DNA of 64,000 nt from NCBI RefSeq assembly GCF_014856545.2, contig NZ_CP109811.1, forward strand, positions 428,001 to 492,000, read 5' to 3'. The stretch's first letter is position 1; every line of letters begins with the position of its first letter. Made by a program: the position numbers and the translations under genes. The notes below the pieces were generated by a model, which was not told the origin of the DNA, made no database searches, and was given only the letters and a program-made list of their open reading frames with translations. This DNA is from Mesobacillus jeotgali. GTDB taxonomy: Bacteria; Bacillota; Bacilli; Bacillales; Cytobacillaceae. Shown here in pieces: positions 15,536 through 24,757 of this stretch.

Positions 15536-15658
15536 TTGACATGAAAATACCCTGCGTGATAAAATTATCTCGAATTCAAGATATTATGTTTTTTTCGCAG
15601 TCATTAAGGATAAAGTAAGAATAGATATTTTTTGTATTGATATCTCGGTTTCGAGATA
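15536..15658 (+). promoter_or_regulatory. promoter with two MhqR-type operators
   Basis: TTGACA (15536), 18 bases, TAAAAT (15560). TATCTCGAATTCAAGATA at 15566-15583 directly follows the -10 box and TATCTCGGTTTCGAGATA lies at 15641-15658. Both match the MhqR repressor dyad (TATCTCGAATTCGAGATA) that controls quinone detoxification in Bacillus. The yceI promoter at 50990-51086 has the same layout. Confidence 0.85.
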
Positions 15659-15672
15659 AAGGGGGAGTTAAT

Positions 15673-16656
15673 TTGAACGAATTAAGAGGGATTCACCATG
15701 TTACCGCCATTACCAGCAGTGCGGAAAAGAACTATGAGTTTTTCACATATGTGCTAGGGATGCGCCTTGTAAAAAAGACCGTCAACCAGGATGATATCCG
15801 AACTTATCACTTATTTTTCGCGGACGATAAAGGATCTGCAGGCACGGATATGACATTCTTTGATTTCCCAGGGATTCCTAAGGGGTCACACGGAACGGAC
15901 GAGATTTATAAAACCGGATTCAGGGTGCCGACTGATGAAGCGCTGGAATACTGGGTGAAGCGTTTTGATAAATACGACGTCAAGCATACTGGTATTAAAG
16001 AACTTTTCGGCAAAAAGACGATTTCATTCGTCGATTTTGATGATCAGCAATACATGCTGGTTTCCGATGAACACAATGAAGGTGTTGCATCAGGAACACC
16101 TTGGCAAAATGGTCCGGTACCGTTGGAGTACGCAATCACAGGACTTGGGCCGCTCCATATTCGGATCTCGCGTTTCGATTATTTTAAAGAGGTACTGGAA
16201 AAAGTCATGCATATGCGTGAAGTTGGGCAGGAAGGTTCCCTCCATCTATTTGAAATGGGTGAAGGCGGGAACGGCGCGCAGGTTATTGTGGAGGACAATA
16301 AAGTGCTGCCTGCAGGACGCCAGGGATTCGGCACCGTGCATCATGCCGCATTCCGTGTTGCCGACACATCGGTTCTCTATGAGTGGATCGATCATATGAA
16401 GGCTGCTGGATTCGGCACATCCGGTTATGTCGACCGATTCTTCTTTGAATCCTTGTATGCGCGAGTGGCACCAGGAATCTTGTTCGAATGGGCAACAGAC
16501 GGACCAGGCTTCATGGGTGACGAACCATATGAAACACTTGGTGAAAAGCTTTCATTGCCGCCATTCCTGGAATCGAAGCGGGAGCAGATCGAGGACTTTG
16601 TGCGGCCGATTGATACTGTCCGCAGCACGCGTAATATTGAAAAAGAGTATCTGTAA
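15673..16656 (+). CDS. mhqO: ring-cleaving dioxygenase (MhqO-like glyoxalase fold)
   Basis: A 327-residue protein of two vicinal-oxygen-chelate halves: GIHHVTAITSSAEKNYEFFTYVLGMRLVKKTVN at the N terminus (His metal ligand in HHVT) and GTVHHAAFRVAD about residue 215, with a late Glu ligand in LFEWATD. It should open aromatic rings such as catechols or hydroquinones using Fe(II). TTG 15673 follows AGGGGGAG; the ORF extending to 15637 runs through the operator. With wrbA downstream and MhqR boxes upstream it forms a quinone-stress unit. Confidence 0.88.
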   Translation: MNELRGIHHVTAITSSAEKNYEFFTYVLGMRLVKKTVNQDDIRTYHLFFADDKGSAGTDMTFFDFPGIPKGSHGTDEIYKTGFRVPTDEALEYWVKRFDKYDVKHTGIKELFGKKTISFVDFDDQQYMLVSDEHNEGVASGTPWQNGPVPLEYAITGLGPLHIRISRFDYFKEVLEKVMHMREVGQEGSLHLFEMGEGGNGAQVIVEDNKVLPAGRQGFGTVHHAAFRVADTSVLYEWIDHMKAAGFGTSGYVDRFFFESLYARVAPGILFEWATDGPGFMGDEPYETLGEKLSLPPFLESKREQIEDFVRPIDTVRSTRNIEKEYL

Positions 16657-16722
16657 GCGAGTTTGTCATAGAAGATTAGTGGAAATACCTTAATGTAGTA
16701 TAAAATAAGGGAGGCAATCAAT

Positions 16723-17328
16723 ATGGTCAAATTAGCCGTGATTTTTTATAGCATGGGCGGAACGAATGTGCAGCTTTCGAAATGGGCTGCAGAAGGCGCA
16801 AAAGAAGCCGGAGCAGAAGTGAAGGTTTTTAAAGTGAAGGAACTGGCGCCTGAATCAGCGATTGAAGGAAATGAAGCATGGAAAGCAACTGTTGAAGCCA
16901 CAAAGGATATTCCTGAAGTGACTCCAGACGATCTTGAATGGGCAGACGCGATTATTTTCAGCGTTCCTACACGTTTCGGAAACATGCCATCTCAGATGAA
17001 GCAATTTCTTGATACGACTGGCGGCCTCTGGGCACAAGGCAAGCTGGTGAACAAAGTCGTGAGCGCCATGTCCTCCGCGCAAAACCCGCATGGCGGACAA
17101 GAAGCGACCATCCTATCACTATACACAACAATGTACCACTGGGGTGCAATCGTCGCAGCCCCTGGCTACAGTGACCCAGTAACATTCGCAGCCGGCGGCA
17201 ATCCATACGGAACGAGCGTAACAGTCGACCAGGACGGCAACATGATTGAAGACGTCGAAGCAGCGGTAAAGTACCAGGCGAAGCGGACTGTGACAGTTGC
17301 TGGTTGGGTTAAGAACGGAAATCAATAA
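16723..17328 (+). CDS. wrbA: NAD(P)H:quinone oxidoreductase, WrbA family
   Basis: A 201-residue flavodoxin-fold enzyme. YSMGGTNVQLSKW is the FMN phosphate loop, PTRFGNMPSQMKQFLDTTGGLW (about residues 85-107) is the characteristic WrbA segment, and SSAQNPHGGQE the third FMN loop. It reduces quinones by two electrons and so prevents semiquinone formation. It starts 66 bp after the ring-cleaving dioxygenase with no terminator, consistent with one MhqR-controlled operon. Confidence 0.93.
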   Translation: MVKLAVIFYSMGGTNVQLSKWAAEGAKEAGAEVKVFKVKELAPESAIEGNEAWKATVEATKDIPEVTPDDLEWADAIIFSVPTRFGNMPSQMKQFLDTTGGLWAQGKLVNKVVSAMSSAQNPHGGQEATILSLYTTMYHWGAIVAAPGYSDPVTFAAGGNPYGTSVTVDQDGNMIEDVEAAVKYQAKRTVTVAGWVKNGNQ

Positions 17329-17336
17329 GAATGCAT

Positions 17337-17376
17337 TTGCAGCCTAACTCCTTTTGTGGAGTTAGGCTGTTTTTTA
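17337..17376 (+). terminator. rho-independent terminator after wrbA
   Basis: CAGCCTAACTCC and GGAGTTAGGCTG form a 12-bp stem followed by six T. Confidence 0.92.
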
Positions 17377-17414
17377 TGGGGCGAAATGTTTAATTTTGAT
17401 CATGGACGAAGGAT

Positions 17415-17690
17415 GAAATGTCTAATATTAGGGGGTTAATAAGACATTTCGAATGAGAGAACAGAAGAAAGTGTCTTATAGAGGGGGTCTATCGGCCAAA
17501 CGGGAGACGGAATCCCGAGGAAGTGTCCGATAGAAGAGGTCTATCGGCCAAACGGAGGGTGGAACGACGAGGAAGTGTCCGATAGAAGAGGTCTATCGGC
17601 CAAACGGAGGGAGGAACGACGAGGAAGTGTCCGATAGAAGAGGTCTATCGGCCAAACGGGAGGGGGATCACGAGGAAGTGTCCGATAGCT
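17415..17690. repeat. 52-bp dyad array, mixed motif types (array B)
   Basis: TGTCCGATAG at 17524, 17576, 17628 and 17679 each pairs with CTATCGGCCA of the same unit, 7 bases apart. Two earlier positions in the same register carry different left half-sites: TGTCTAATAT at 17419, paired with TAATAAGACATTTC, and TGTCTTATAG at 17472, paired with CTATCGGCCA. Steps are 53, 52, 52, 52 and 51. So one array holds array-C-like, intermediate and B-type units. It lies between convergent genes. Confidence 0.9.
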
Positions 17691-17712
17691 TCGTTACCTG
17701 GAAACCGGCGTG

Positions 17713-17748
17713 AAAACAAAAAGCCCAATCCACACAAGGATTGAGCTT
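17713..17748 (-). terminator. rho-independent terminator (minus strand)
   Basis: AAGCCCAATCC and GGATTGAGCTT stem; the A-rich left flank gives a T run on the minus strand. It ends the hydroxyacyl-CoA dehydrogenase gene. Confidence 0.8.
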
Positions 17749-17756
17749 CTCAATGA

Positions 17757-18650
17757 TTATTTCAAAAATCCTGGCTGTTCATAGCTTGGGTTCGGGTATT
17801 TATAAAATCCTTCACCTGTGGCTACACCCAGTTTTCCTTTGTCGATGTACTCCGTTTTCAACAGGTTTGCGAGTTCTTTAAACTGCGGAACTCCGGCTTC
17901 ACCCTTAGCGTTGGCGATGTTGTATGCTGTGGTGATGCCGACGATGTCTAAAATCGCGAATGGTCCCTTTGGTGCTCCAGTTGCGATCATCCATGTCTTA
18001 TCGATGGTTTCAGGGTCGGCGACTTCCTTCATTAGCAACATTTGACCTGCTTCAAGGAATGGGACCAATAACGAGTTCAGGATATAACCGGGCTGCTCTT
18101 TGTATAGTGGCAAGGCAACCATTCCGATGGCTTTCGCGAATTCCAGCAGGTCGTTAAATACGGCCTTGTCAGTGCCAGGATGCATCATGACTTCGGCGGT
18201 GTTATTTTTCCAGATTTCATTCGCGAAGTGAAGAGCAAGGAATTTTTCCGGACGACCTGTTGCTTCTGCAAATTGGCTTGGCAGCAACGTAGAAGTGTTC
18301 GTCGCGAATACCGTCTTCTCAGGTGCGACTTGTCCTAATTTACCGTAAAAATCAGTCTTGATATCGACAACCTCGGGCACTGCTTCAATGACGAGGTCAG
18401 CGTCAGCAACCGCCTGCGAGAGGTCACTGTAAAACGAAAGTCGGTTGTAAGCGGCATCGAGGTCCTGCTCAGATGCTCCAAGATCCTCCTGGTAACGCGG
18501 CTTCAGCTTTGTGATCCGCTCCTTCGCGCGCTCGAGCGCTTCATCGTTAATATCGTAGACTGAAACGTTGAATCCATGGTAAGCAGTTTGGAAAGCAATC
18601 TGGCTTCCTAAAACGCCGCTTCCGGCGACAGTAATGTTTTTATAATTCAT
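17757..18650 (-). CDS. 3-hydroxyacyl-CoA dehydrogenase
   Basis: A 297-residue single-enzyme form. VAGSGVLGSQIAFQTAYHG is the NAD-binding loop; TNTSTLLPSQ and LALHFANEIWKNNTAEVMMHPGT (with the catalytic His) are the usual active-site segments; GYILNSLLVPFLEAG and GVATGEGFYKYPNP mark the C-terminal dimer domain. It oxidises 3-hydroxyacyl-CoA to 3-ketoacyl-CoA in beta-oxidation or a butyrate-type pathway. Usual family motif FNPV is replaced by FANE, which occurs in a Bacillus subgroup. AAAGGAG precedes the ATG. Confidence 0.92.
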   Translation of the reverse strand: MNYKNITVAGSGVLGSQIAFQTAYHGFNVSVYDINDEALERAKERITKLKPRYQEDLGASEQDLDAAYNRLSFYSDLSQAVADADLVIEAVPEVVDIKTDFYGKLGQVAPEKTVFATNTSTLLPSQFAEATGRPEKFLALHFANEIWKNNTAEVMMHPGTDKAVFNDLLEFAKAIGMVALPLYKEQPGYILNSLLVPFLEAGQMLLMKEVADPETIDKTWMIATGAPKGPFAILDIVGITTAYNIANAKGEAGVPQFKELANLLKTEYIDKGKLGVATGEGFYKYPNPSYEQPGFLK

Positions 18651-18794
18651 GGCAATTCTCCTTTCTACAATATTTATTTACCCTCATTTATTATTCTTAA
18701 AAAGTATTTTTCTTACACGGAGACAAAACACAATTACTGGTTTGGATTTTATCATATTGGGGATGGAGGAATGGCAGAAGTGCTTATTGAAGAG

Positions 18795-18995
18795 GCTTAA
18801 CAGACATTTTGAAAAGCGGAAGAGGTGGAAATGTCTATAAAAAGAGGTTTCTTGGACATTTTGAGAAGCGGAAGAGGTGGAAATGTCTATAAAAAGGTGT
18901 TTCATAGACATTTTGGGAAGCGGGGAGCAAGGAAATGTCCATAAAATAAGGTTTAATAGACATTTCAGGTCGCAGTTGAACATGAAATGTCCATT
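18795..18995. repeat. 52-bp dyad array, AAATGTC/GACATTT type (array C)
   Basis: GACATTT occurs at 18803, 18855, 18907 and 18959, exactly 52 bp apart, each paired with an inverted AAATGTC(T/C)AT in the same unit. The spacers (for example GAAGCGGAAGAGGTGG) are purine-rich and only partly conserved. It lies upstream of the hydroxyacyl-CoA dehydrogenase start and downstream of the next minus-strand gene. Confidence 0.9.
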
Positions 18996-19093
18996 ATCCT
19001 TACCTTCATTCATGTTGCTGGTGGCCTCGCAAAATTTGCGAAAAACACCTGGTCTAAAATCCCCTCCTCAGAAAAGTCCCCTAACCAATACCA

Positions 19094-19708
19094 TCAAACG
19101 TATCTCCGTAAATATGACCCGATAATGATCCATGCGCCACCATACAGTCCGCCGATCAGGATGCCTGCGAGCAGCGGGTTCAAAGGAACCATTCCAAAAA
19201 GATATACAATTACAATAGGTGTTTGAAGGATGAAGAGCAGTGAGCTGTATCGAGGTGTGCTGGTGTGGTGCAGGATGGCGTACCCAAGTGGAAGGGCTCC
19301 AATATGGATGGCGAGGCTGCCGATGCCTGTGCTGATATTGATGAAGTCAAGCAATGCTCCGAATCCAATCAGGCCGTGAAAAATGAAGCCGGCTGTGCCG
19401 ATGCCGAACAGCCCAAGTCCGAGAGCGGAAAGGAGGAAGCCTATTTTCCAAACCCAACCACCGGCGGAGGGATCCTGATTCCTGAAGGCAAAAAGGCCAT
19501 GCAATAAAAACCAGGAGGATATCAATAACATTAGGTTGTTTACGTAATAGGCAAGGTGACTGGTGTCATGAAGGATTGCATCTGCACCGGCTGTCAGGTC
19601 TAGATAGCCTTGCCAAATCCAGTTTGCCCCCATGAGAAAACCGCCAATAATCGCAGCATTAGCAGCAAAGCGAAGCTGGCTTTCTTTACAGTTTGATGAA
19701 ACTGTCAT
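19094..19708 (-). CDS. six-helix membrane protein, unknown family
   Basis: A 204-residue protein with about six hydrophobic helices (about residues 15-32, 53-70, 83-108, 118-140, 150-168, 175-198). Loops are short; DTSHLAYYVNNLMLL and GGWVWKIGFLLSALGLGLFG are the most distinctive parts. GGGGAGTG lies before the ATG. I cannot name the family; the layout recalls small DUF998-like membrane proteins. Confidence 0.7.
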   Translation of the reverse strand: MTVSSNCKESQLRFAANAAIIGGFLMGANWIWQGYLDLTAGADAILHDTSHLAYYVNNLMLLISSWFLLHGLFAFRNQDPSAGGWVWKIGFLLSALGLGLFGIGTAGFIFHGLIGFGALLDFINISTGIGSLAIHIGALPLGYAILHHTSTPRYSSLLFILQTPIVIVYLFGMVPLNPLLAGILIGGLYGGAWIIIGSYLRRYV

Positions 19709-19845
19709 ATGTTATCACTCCCCAGATGATGTAAAATAAATATATGGATGGTACTGGGTATATATTCCTTTATGTAAAATCGCAGCTTTCCATTCTTATG
19801 GAAGGGTATATTAAGGGAAAACAGTAAATAAAGGAGGTAACCCAA

Positions 19846-21306
19846 ATGACGAATAATCAAGCGGGCTGGAATATCGATAATAGCTATTCACGCCTGCCTA
19901 AAATATTTTATAGTCTGCAAAATCCCACACCTGTAAAAGATCCTGAATTGGTGATCTTCAATGAGTCTCTTGCGGAAGAGCTTGGTCTGAACCCGGAAGC
20001 CTTACAGGCTGATGGAGGAGCAGCTCTGTTTGGAGGCAACGAGATCCCAGAAGGCGGGACACCGCTTGCTCAAGCCTATGCAGGTCATCAATTCGGCCAT
20101 TTCACTATGCTTGGGGACGGGAGGGCAGTTCTGTTGGGAGAGCAGATTACTCCTGATGGTGAGAGGTTTGACATCCAGCTGAAAGGTTCAGGGCGGACGC
20201 CATACTCTCGTGGAGGAGACGGGCGCGCAGGACTCGGGCCGATGCTGCGTGAGTTTATCATCAGCGAAGCGATGGTTGGTTTGGGGATTCCGACTACCAG
20301 AAGTCTGGCAGTGACGACAACGGGAGAGCAAATCATCCGTGAAACAATGCAGACCGGAGCAATTCTGACCCGTGTGGGAGCAAGCCATCTCAGGGTGGGA
20401 ACATTCCAATTTGCCGCAAACTGGGGTAAGACCGAGGACCTGAGGGCACTGGCTGATTATGCGATCGAGCGCCATTATCCCAAAGTCGAAGGGGAAGATA
20501 ACCGCTATCTTTCCTTTTTGAGGAAAGTAATCAAGCGCCAGGCAGCACTGATTGCAAAATGGCAGCATGTTGGTTTTATCCACGGGGTCATGAACACTGA
20601 TAACATGACCATCAGCGGCGAGAGTATTGACTATGGACCATGTGCTTTCATGGATACGTACGACCCGGCGACCGTTTTCAGTTCGATTGATCGGGATGGG
20701 CGCTACGCCTATGGGAATCAGCCGTATATCGGCGGCTGGAATCTTTCTCGTTTTGCGGAGGCCTTATTGCCTTTGCTGCATGAAGATGAGGACGAGGCGG
20801 TAAAAATGGCGGAGGAAGCTCTTTCTGAATTCCCGGAAATGTTTGAGTCGGAATTCATATTCGGAATGAGGCTGAAGTTGGGTATTTTTAATGAGGAAAA
20901 AGATGATAAAGCGCTTATTTCTGGCCTGCTTAATCTAATGCATAAGCATAAGGCCGACTTTACGAATACGTTTAAAGCTTTGACATTTAATCAGCTGGAA
21001 GGATGGGAGTTATTCCAGAATGAGGAGTTCAAGAAATGGCATGAAGAGTGGCAGGCAAGACTTGGACGCCAGGAGCAGTCGAAGGAAGATGTGCATGAGC
21101 TGATGCGCGATAATAATCCGGGTGTGATACCTCGAAATCATAGGGTAGAGGAAGCACTCGTGGCTGCAGTGAATGGCGACATGAGTGTCATGGTCAAATT
21201 GCTCGAAGTCCTCGCCAACCCATATGAGCACTCAGCTGAGCAGGCCGAATTCTGCAAGCCTGCCCCGCCAGCGGCAAGACCTTATCGCACATTTTGCGGG
21301 ACTTGA
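19846..21306 (+). CDS. selO: SelO/YdiU-type protein adenylyltransferase
   Basis: A 486-residue pseudokinase-fold enzyme that transfers AMP from ATP to Ser, Thr or Tyr of target proteins. Visible marks: [44 protein letters not shown] (about residues 105-130), [19 protein letters not shown] (catalytic loop with N and D, about 247-265) and the family end YRTFCGT with the conserved Cys. Eukaryotic relatives carry selenocysteine near this end; here it is Cys, with no in-frame TGA. AAAGGAGGT precedes the ATG. Its targets are probably redox proteins. Confidence 0.95.
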   Translation: MTNNQAGWNIDNSYSRLPKIFYSLQNPTPVKDPELVIFNESLAEELGLNPEALQADGGAALFGGNEIPEGGTPLAQAYAGHQFGHFTMLGDGRAVLLGEQITPDGERFDIQLKGSGRTPYSRGGDGRAGLGPMLREFIISEAMVGLGIPTTRSLAVTTTGEQIIRETMQTGAILTRVGASHLRVGTFQFAANWGKTEDLRALADYAIERHYPKVEGEDNRYLSFLRKVIKRQAALIAKWQHVGFIHGVMNTDNMTISGESIDYGPCAFMDTYDPATVFSSIDRDGRYAYGNQPYIGGWNLSRFAEALLPLLHEDEDEAVKMAEEALSEFPEMFESEFIFGMRLKLGIFNEEKDDKALISGLLNLMHKHKADFTNTFKALTFNQLEGWELFQNEEFKKWHEEWQARLGRQEQSKEDVHELMRDNNPGVIPRNHRVEEALVAAVNGDMSVMVKLLEVLANPYEHSAEQAEFCKPAPPAARPYRTFCGT

Positions 21307-21324
21307 TTTGCCTTGTCATCACGA

Positions 21325-21450
21325 TCATGACGGACAAAAAAACCGGTGGAATTGCGAAAAAGTGTCCGTCATTCGAGTCATGATGGACAAAAGCGCCAGG
21401 GAAACCCGAAAAAGTGTCCATCATCAGGGTCATGACGGCCAAAACCTCGA
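21325..21450. repeat. 52-bp dyad array, TGTCC(G/A)TCAT type (array D)
   Basis: TGTCCGTCAT at 21363 and TGTCCATCAT at 21415 are 52 bp apart and pair with ATGATGGACA and ATGACGGCCA, each across a 7-base gap. A further ATGACGGACA lies at 21327-21336. The array fills the gap between the convergent selO and MMPL genes. Confidence 0.85.
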
Positions 21451-21460
21451 TGAAATACTA

Positions 21461-21507
21461 AAAAAGGCAGTCCCTGAGCTATTCTTGCTCTCAGGACTGC
21501 CTTTTTA
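21461..21507. terminator. bidirectional terminator
   Basis: AAAAAGGCAGTCCCTGAG pairs with CTCAGGACTGCCTTTTTA. It sits between selO and the minus-strand MMPL gene and can serve both. Confidence 0.9.
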
Positions 21508-23631
21508 TTATTTTCCTTCTGCTGCAGCTTCTTTCTGATCTTTCTCAAAGAAAAGAATCAAGGCTGGCAGCAGCATGCCGCGCACGAGGAAGGTGTCGAT
21601 CAGGATTCCGACTGCGACGATGAAGCCGAAGACGAACAGATCGGCGATCGGCATCGTGGTCAGGGCGGCGAATGTCGCGGCCAGGATGACGCCGGCTGAT
21701 GAAATCACTCCGCCGGTATTGCGGATCGCGATTTCTAGGGCATCTTTGACTTTGTGTGCCTTGCGCTCTTCCATGAATCGGGAGGCGAGGATGATGTTAT
21801 AATCGATTCCCAATGCCACCAAGAAGATGAAGGCGTAGACTGGAACGCGCGAGCTTAGGGCTTCGAAGCCGAATAAGACGTCGACGAGGAAGATGCCCAG
21901 TCCCAGCGCAGATAAGTAAGATAACAGGATGGTTCCCATCATGTAGATGGACATCTTGATCGAACGAGTGAGAGCGTACAATAGAACCAGGATCAACACC
22001 GTTTCCAGAAGGACGATTTTTACGATATCGTGGTTATTGATTTCCCGCTCGTCCAAAAGCTTTGCTGTGACTCCGCTATAATATGCTTCTCCATCAATCG
22101 CAAGCTCCTCCAATAGCTCAGGAGTTTTCGAGCGCAAATTCCCGATAAAATCAATCGCTTCTATAGAGTACGGATTCATTGATAACGCTACGCTAAGCTT
22201 CATTGCATGTGCATCTTCGGATAGTGCGGACATCCGGACGGAGGCTATCTCGTCATAGCTTTGCCACTGATCAACGATGGCTTTAGTATCTTCCTCGGTA
22301 AAAGAATCCTCACTGACAACCAGCAAAGTCGTTGGTGCCAGTTCCCCTTTGTCATAGCGTGCCTCGACGATTTCATAGCCAACTCGTGAAGGCAGGTCCT
22401 CAGGGAATTTTTTTACCGTATCAAACTCAAAGTCGAGATTGAAGACATTGAATGCTGTAAGAACTAAAAATACAGCAACGATCCCGCCTGAGATTCCCGG
22501 TTTGTTAACCACGAACCTGGCGACCGGTCCCCAGATGCCGTGCTTGACTTCGATTTCCTGGCCGTATTTAGGCACCTTCGGCCAGAATGCTTTGCGGCCA
22601 AATAAGGTGAACAGCGCCGGCAGCAGAGTAACTGAAGCAATCATGATAAAGAACATGGCAGTCCCGAATACAGGCGCGAAGTTCAGGTAATCACGGAAAT
22701 CGGCGAAAAACAGGATGAGCATGGCGGCGAGAACAGTGCCTCCTGCGAAAAACACAGGCTCAGCTGTTGCGCGCATCGCATATTTCATCGCTTCATATTT
22801 ACTTTCATATTTGTTCAGTTCCTCGCGATAGCGGGAGAAGACGAACAAGGAATAGTCAATGACCGCTGCAAAAAGCAGGATACTCATGATGGATGAAGTC
22901 TGGCTGCTGACCTCCAGGCCGCCTGCACCCATCAGTGCCACACTTTGATTCACGACCTGATAGACGATGACAGTCGCGAGCAGTGGGATGATCGCAAGCA
23001 GCGGCGAACGATAAATGACAATCAATAAGATCAAAATAATCAGAACGGTAGCAATCAACAGGACAAAGTCAGCTTGTTCGAACAGCTTGACGGTGTCCCC
23101 GGCAATCCCGGCTGGACCGGTAATGTAAAACTCTGTGCTTTCAAGGTCTTCGGCAATCTCGTTGCCAGTTTCCAGAGCCTTGTCATTGATTTCAGAGTAC
23201 TGGCTGTTTCCAAGCCCTTTTTCGAGCTCCATTGGCACAATCATCGTCGAACCGTCTTCTGAGATGAATCCTCCTAAAGCTTGAGGAGGAAGGGCGTTGA
23301 TATCAACAATGGTTTCGATACCGTCAATATCCTCAGCGATGATTCCATTGAGGATTTGCTTGACTTCATCCAGGTTGATGTCGCCGTTTTTATTGTGGAA
23401 AACGAGGATTCCTGGTGTTCCTTGTTCGTTCGGGAAAAGTTTTTCCGTCTTTTTCTCAGCGATTATCGATTGTGCTTCATCAGGAAGCGATTGGAAATTG
23501 GTTGTTTTATATTCACTAAGCATTGGCCCTGCACTTAAACCAACCATGAGGACCAGCCAGGCAATAAGCGTGATCCACATTCCACGCTTTGTTGAAACCC
23601 AATCCGTGATTGGGTGCAATAGCTTTTCCAC
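21508..23631 (-). CDS. MMPL/RND-superfamily exporter
   Basis: A 707-residue membrane protein with the two-fold RND layout: helix 1 (about residues 18-36), a large outer loop (about 37-190), helices 2-6, then a second loop (about 410-545) and six more helices. FAAVIDYSLFVFSRYREE and LVALGIDYNIILASRFMEER are the matching MMPL motifs in each half, with the proton-relay Asp-Tyr. It resembles B. subtilis YdfJ. The likely role is proton-driven export of lipids or hydrophobic drugs. GTG 23631 follows GGGAGG. Confidence 0.92.
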   Translation of the reverse strand: MEKLLHPITDWVSTKRGMWITLIAWLVLMVGLSAGPMLSEYKTTNFQSLPDEAQSIIAEKKTEKLFPNEQGTPGILVFHNKNGDINLDEVKQILNGIIAEDIDGIETIVDINALPPQALGGFISEDGSTMIVPMELEKGLGNSQYSEINDKALETGNEIAEDLESTEFYITGPAGIAGDTVKLFEQADFVLLIATVLIILILLIVIYRSPLLAIIPLLATVIVYQVVNQSVALMGAGGLEVSSQTSSIMSILLFAAVIDYSLFVFSRYREELNKYESKYEAMKYAMRATAEPVFFAGGTVLAAMLILFFADFRDYLNFAPVFGTAMFFIMIASVTLLPALFTLFGRKAFWPKVPKYGQEIEVKHGIWGPVARFVVNKPGISGGIVAVFLVLTAFNVFNLDFEFDTVKKFPEDLPSRVGYEIVEARYDKGELAPTTLLVVSEDSFTEEDTKAIVDQWQSYDEIASVRMSALSEDAHAMKLSVALSMNPYSIEAIDFIGNLRSKTPELLEELAIDGEAYYSGVTAKLLDEREINNHDIVKIVLLETVLILVLLYALTRSIKMSIYMMGTILLSYLSALGLGIFLVDVLFGFEALSSRVPVYAFIFLVALGIDYNIILASRFMEERKAHKVKDALEIAIRNTGGVISSAGVILAATFAALTTMPIADLFVFGFIVAVGILIDTFLVRGMLLPALILFFEKDQKEAAAEGK

Positions 23632-23712
23632 TAGTAAACCTCCCTAATAAGATTCCATACTAATCTTACCATTCTATTTCTCTATAAAAGAAGGCGTTTC
23701 TGTTAAAGATGA

Positions 23713-24585
23713 TCAACGCATATAAGAGTCATACCATTTATCCCAATCGGGACCGAGCGAGTAGGTGACTGCCTTTGACTCAAGCTTTGGACAGTCTTTG
23801 ACGCAGATGCCTCCGACGATGAATCTCAGAGATGGATTCATCTGCAGTGTTGAAGAAATCCAATCCTCGACCTTGCGAATCGGGGCCGGGTTGGTCATGG
23901 ATATTGCGACAACACTGATGTCTTTCATTTTAATCAAATCTGCTAATCCCTCAAGCGGAGTATTCGGTCCCAAATAGATGACGTCATGGCCTTTCTTTTT
24001 TAAAAAAAGGCTGAAGACCATCAAACCGATCTGATGCTGCTCTCCTTCTGGACAGAACGCCAGCACTTTCTGGAGTGCTGGATTAACAGGAAGGACTCTC
24101 AAGAACTGTGTGCAGCGGTTGATGATGAACTGTGAAGCAAAATGCTCCTGGGCAACCGAGATGGATCCATTCTCCCATTCATCACCAACCTTATACAAAA
24201 CCTGGACTAATATATGGTGGAACACCTCTTCATAGTCATACAGAGAAAAAGCGAGGTCGGCAATCTGGTTTGCCTCCTGGGTATCAAGGTTGACCAGGGC
24301 TTTGTAAAGCTTTTCTTTTAGCTCACCGTACTTGTCATTTTGTGATGGAGGCGGGGTGGAAGCGGGAGGGGACTCCTGCAGCATCCTGACCGCGTCACTG
24401 ATTTTCATATTTTTTTCATGTACTTGAGTCTTGATCCACTTAAGTGTTTCGAGGTCCTTTTCGCTATATAAACGGTGACCGCCCTCCGTCCTGGTAGGAG
24501 ATACGACATTGTACCGGTTTTCCCAGGCCCTGATCGTGACGGCGGGTATATCCAAAATTTCTGATACTTGCTTGATGCTATACAA
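23713..24585 (-). CDS. CarH/LitR-type B12-dependent light-responsive MerR regulator
   Basis: A 290-residue repressor. Residues 1-70 are a MerR winged helix (VSEILDIPAVTIRAWENRYN, EGGHRLYSEKDL); about 90-170 a four-helix cap with DEWENGSISVAQEHF, the W-x9-EH motif that covers adenosylcobalamin in CarH photoreceptors; about 175-290 a B12-binding Rossmann domain with GEQHQIG, the E-x-H-x-x-G lower-ligand His motif. In the dark AdoCbl holds the tetramer on DNA; light breaks the Co-C bond and releases it. TTG 24585 is preferred because GGAGG is 8 bases upstream; GTG 24600 and 24594 overlap that site. It is divergent from a DUF378 gene. Confidence 0.9.
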   Translation of the reverse strand: MYSIKQVSEILDIPAVTIRAWENRYNVVSPTRTEGGHRLYSEKDLETLKWIKTQVHEKNMKISDAVRMLQESPPASTPPPSQNDKYGELKEKLYKALVNLDTQEANQIADLAFSLYDYEEVFHHILVQVLYKVGDEWENGSISVAQEHFASQFIINRCTQFLRVLPVNPALQKVLAFCPEGEQHQIGLMVFSLFLKKKGHDVIYLGPNTPLEGLADLIKMKDISVVAISMTNPAPIRKVEDWISSTLQMNPSLRFIVGGICVKDCPKLESKAVTYSLGPDWDKWYDSYMR

Positions 24586-24617
24586 ATTTTTCACCTCCAC
24601 TCACCATTATAGATAAG

Positions 24618-24743
24618 TTATACAAGTGTTACACAATAAAAAAGCTGTTAAATCAACACTTTAACAAAATTATATAAAATGTTTGCTTAATTTGTATAGG
24701 TTTTGTATAATTAATCTCGTAAAGTTATACAAAAATTATACAA
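24618..24743 (+). promoter_or_regulatory. CarH-type operator region with three repeat pairs
   Basis: TTATACAA-like octamers come in three pairs, each spaced 11 bp: 24618/24629, 24692/24703 (reversed) and 24725/24736. The middle pair covers the -10 box TATAAT (24706) of a TTGCTT-17-TATAAT promoter reading toward the DUF378 gene. Eleven-bp spaced direct repeats fit side-by-side binding by CarH dimers. Confidence 0.75.
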
Positions 24744-24757
24744 TGGGTGGTGTCAAA

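Noticed and set aside
19846..21306. SelO as a selenoprotein in this window
   Set aside because: The conserved C-terminal position is Cys (FCGT) and no in-frame TGA is present; only its eukaryotic relatives carry Sec.
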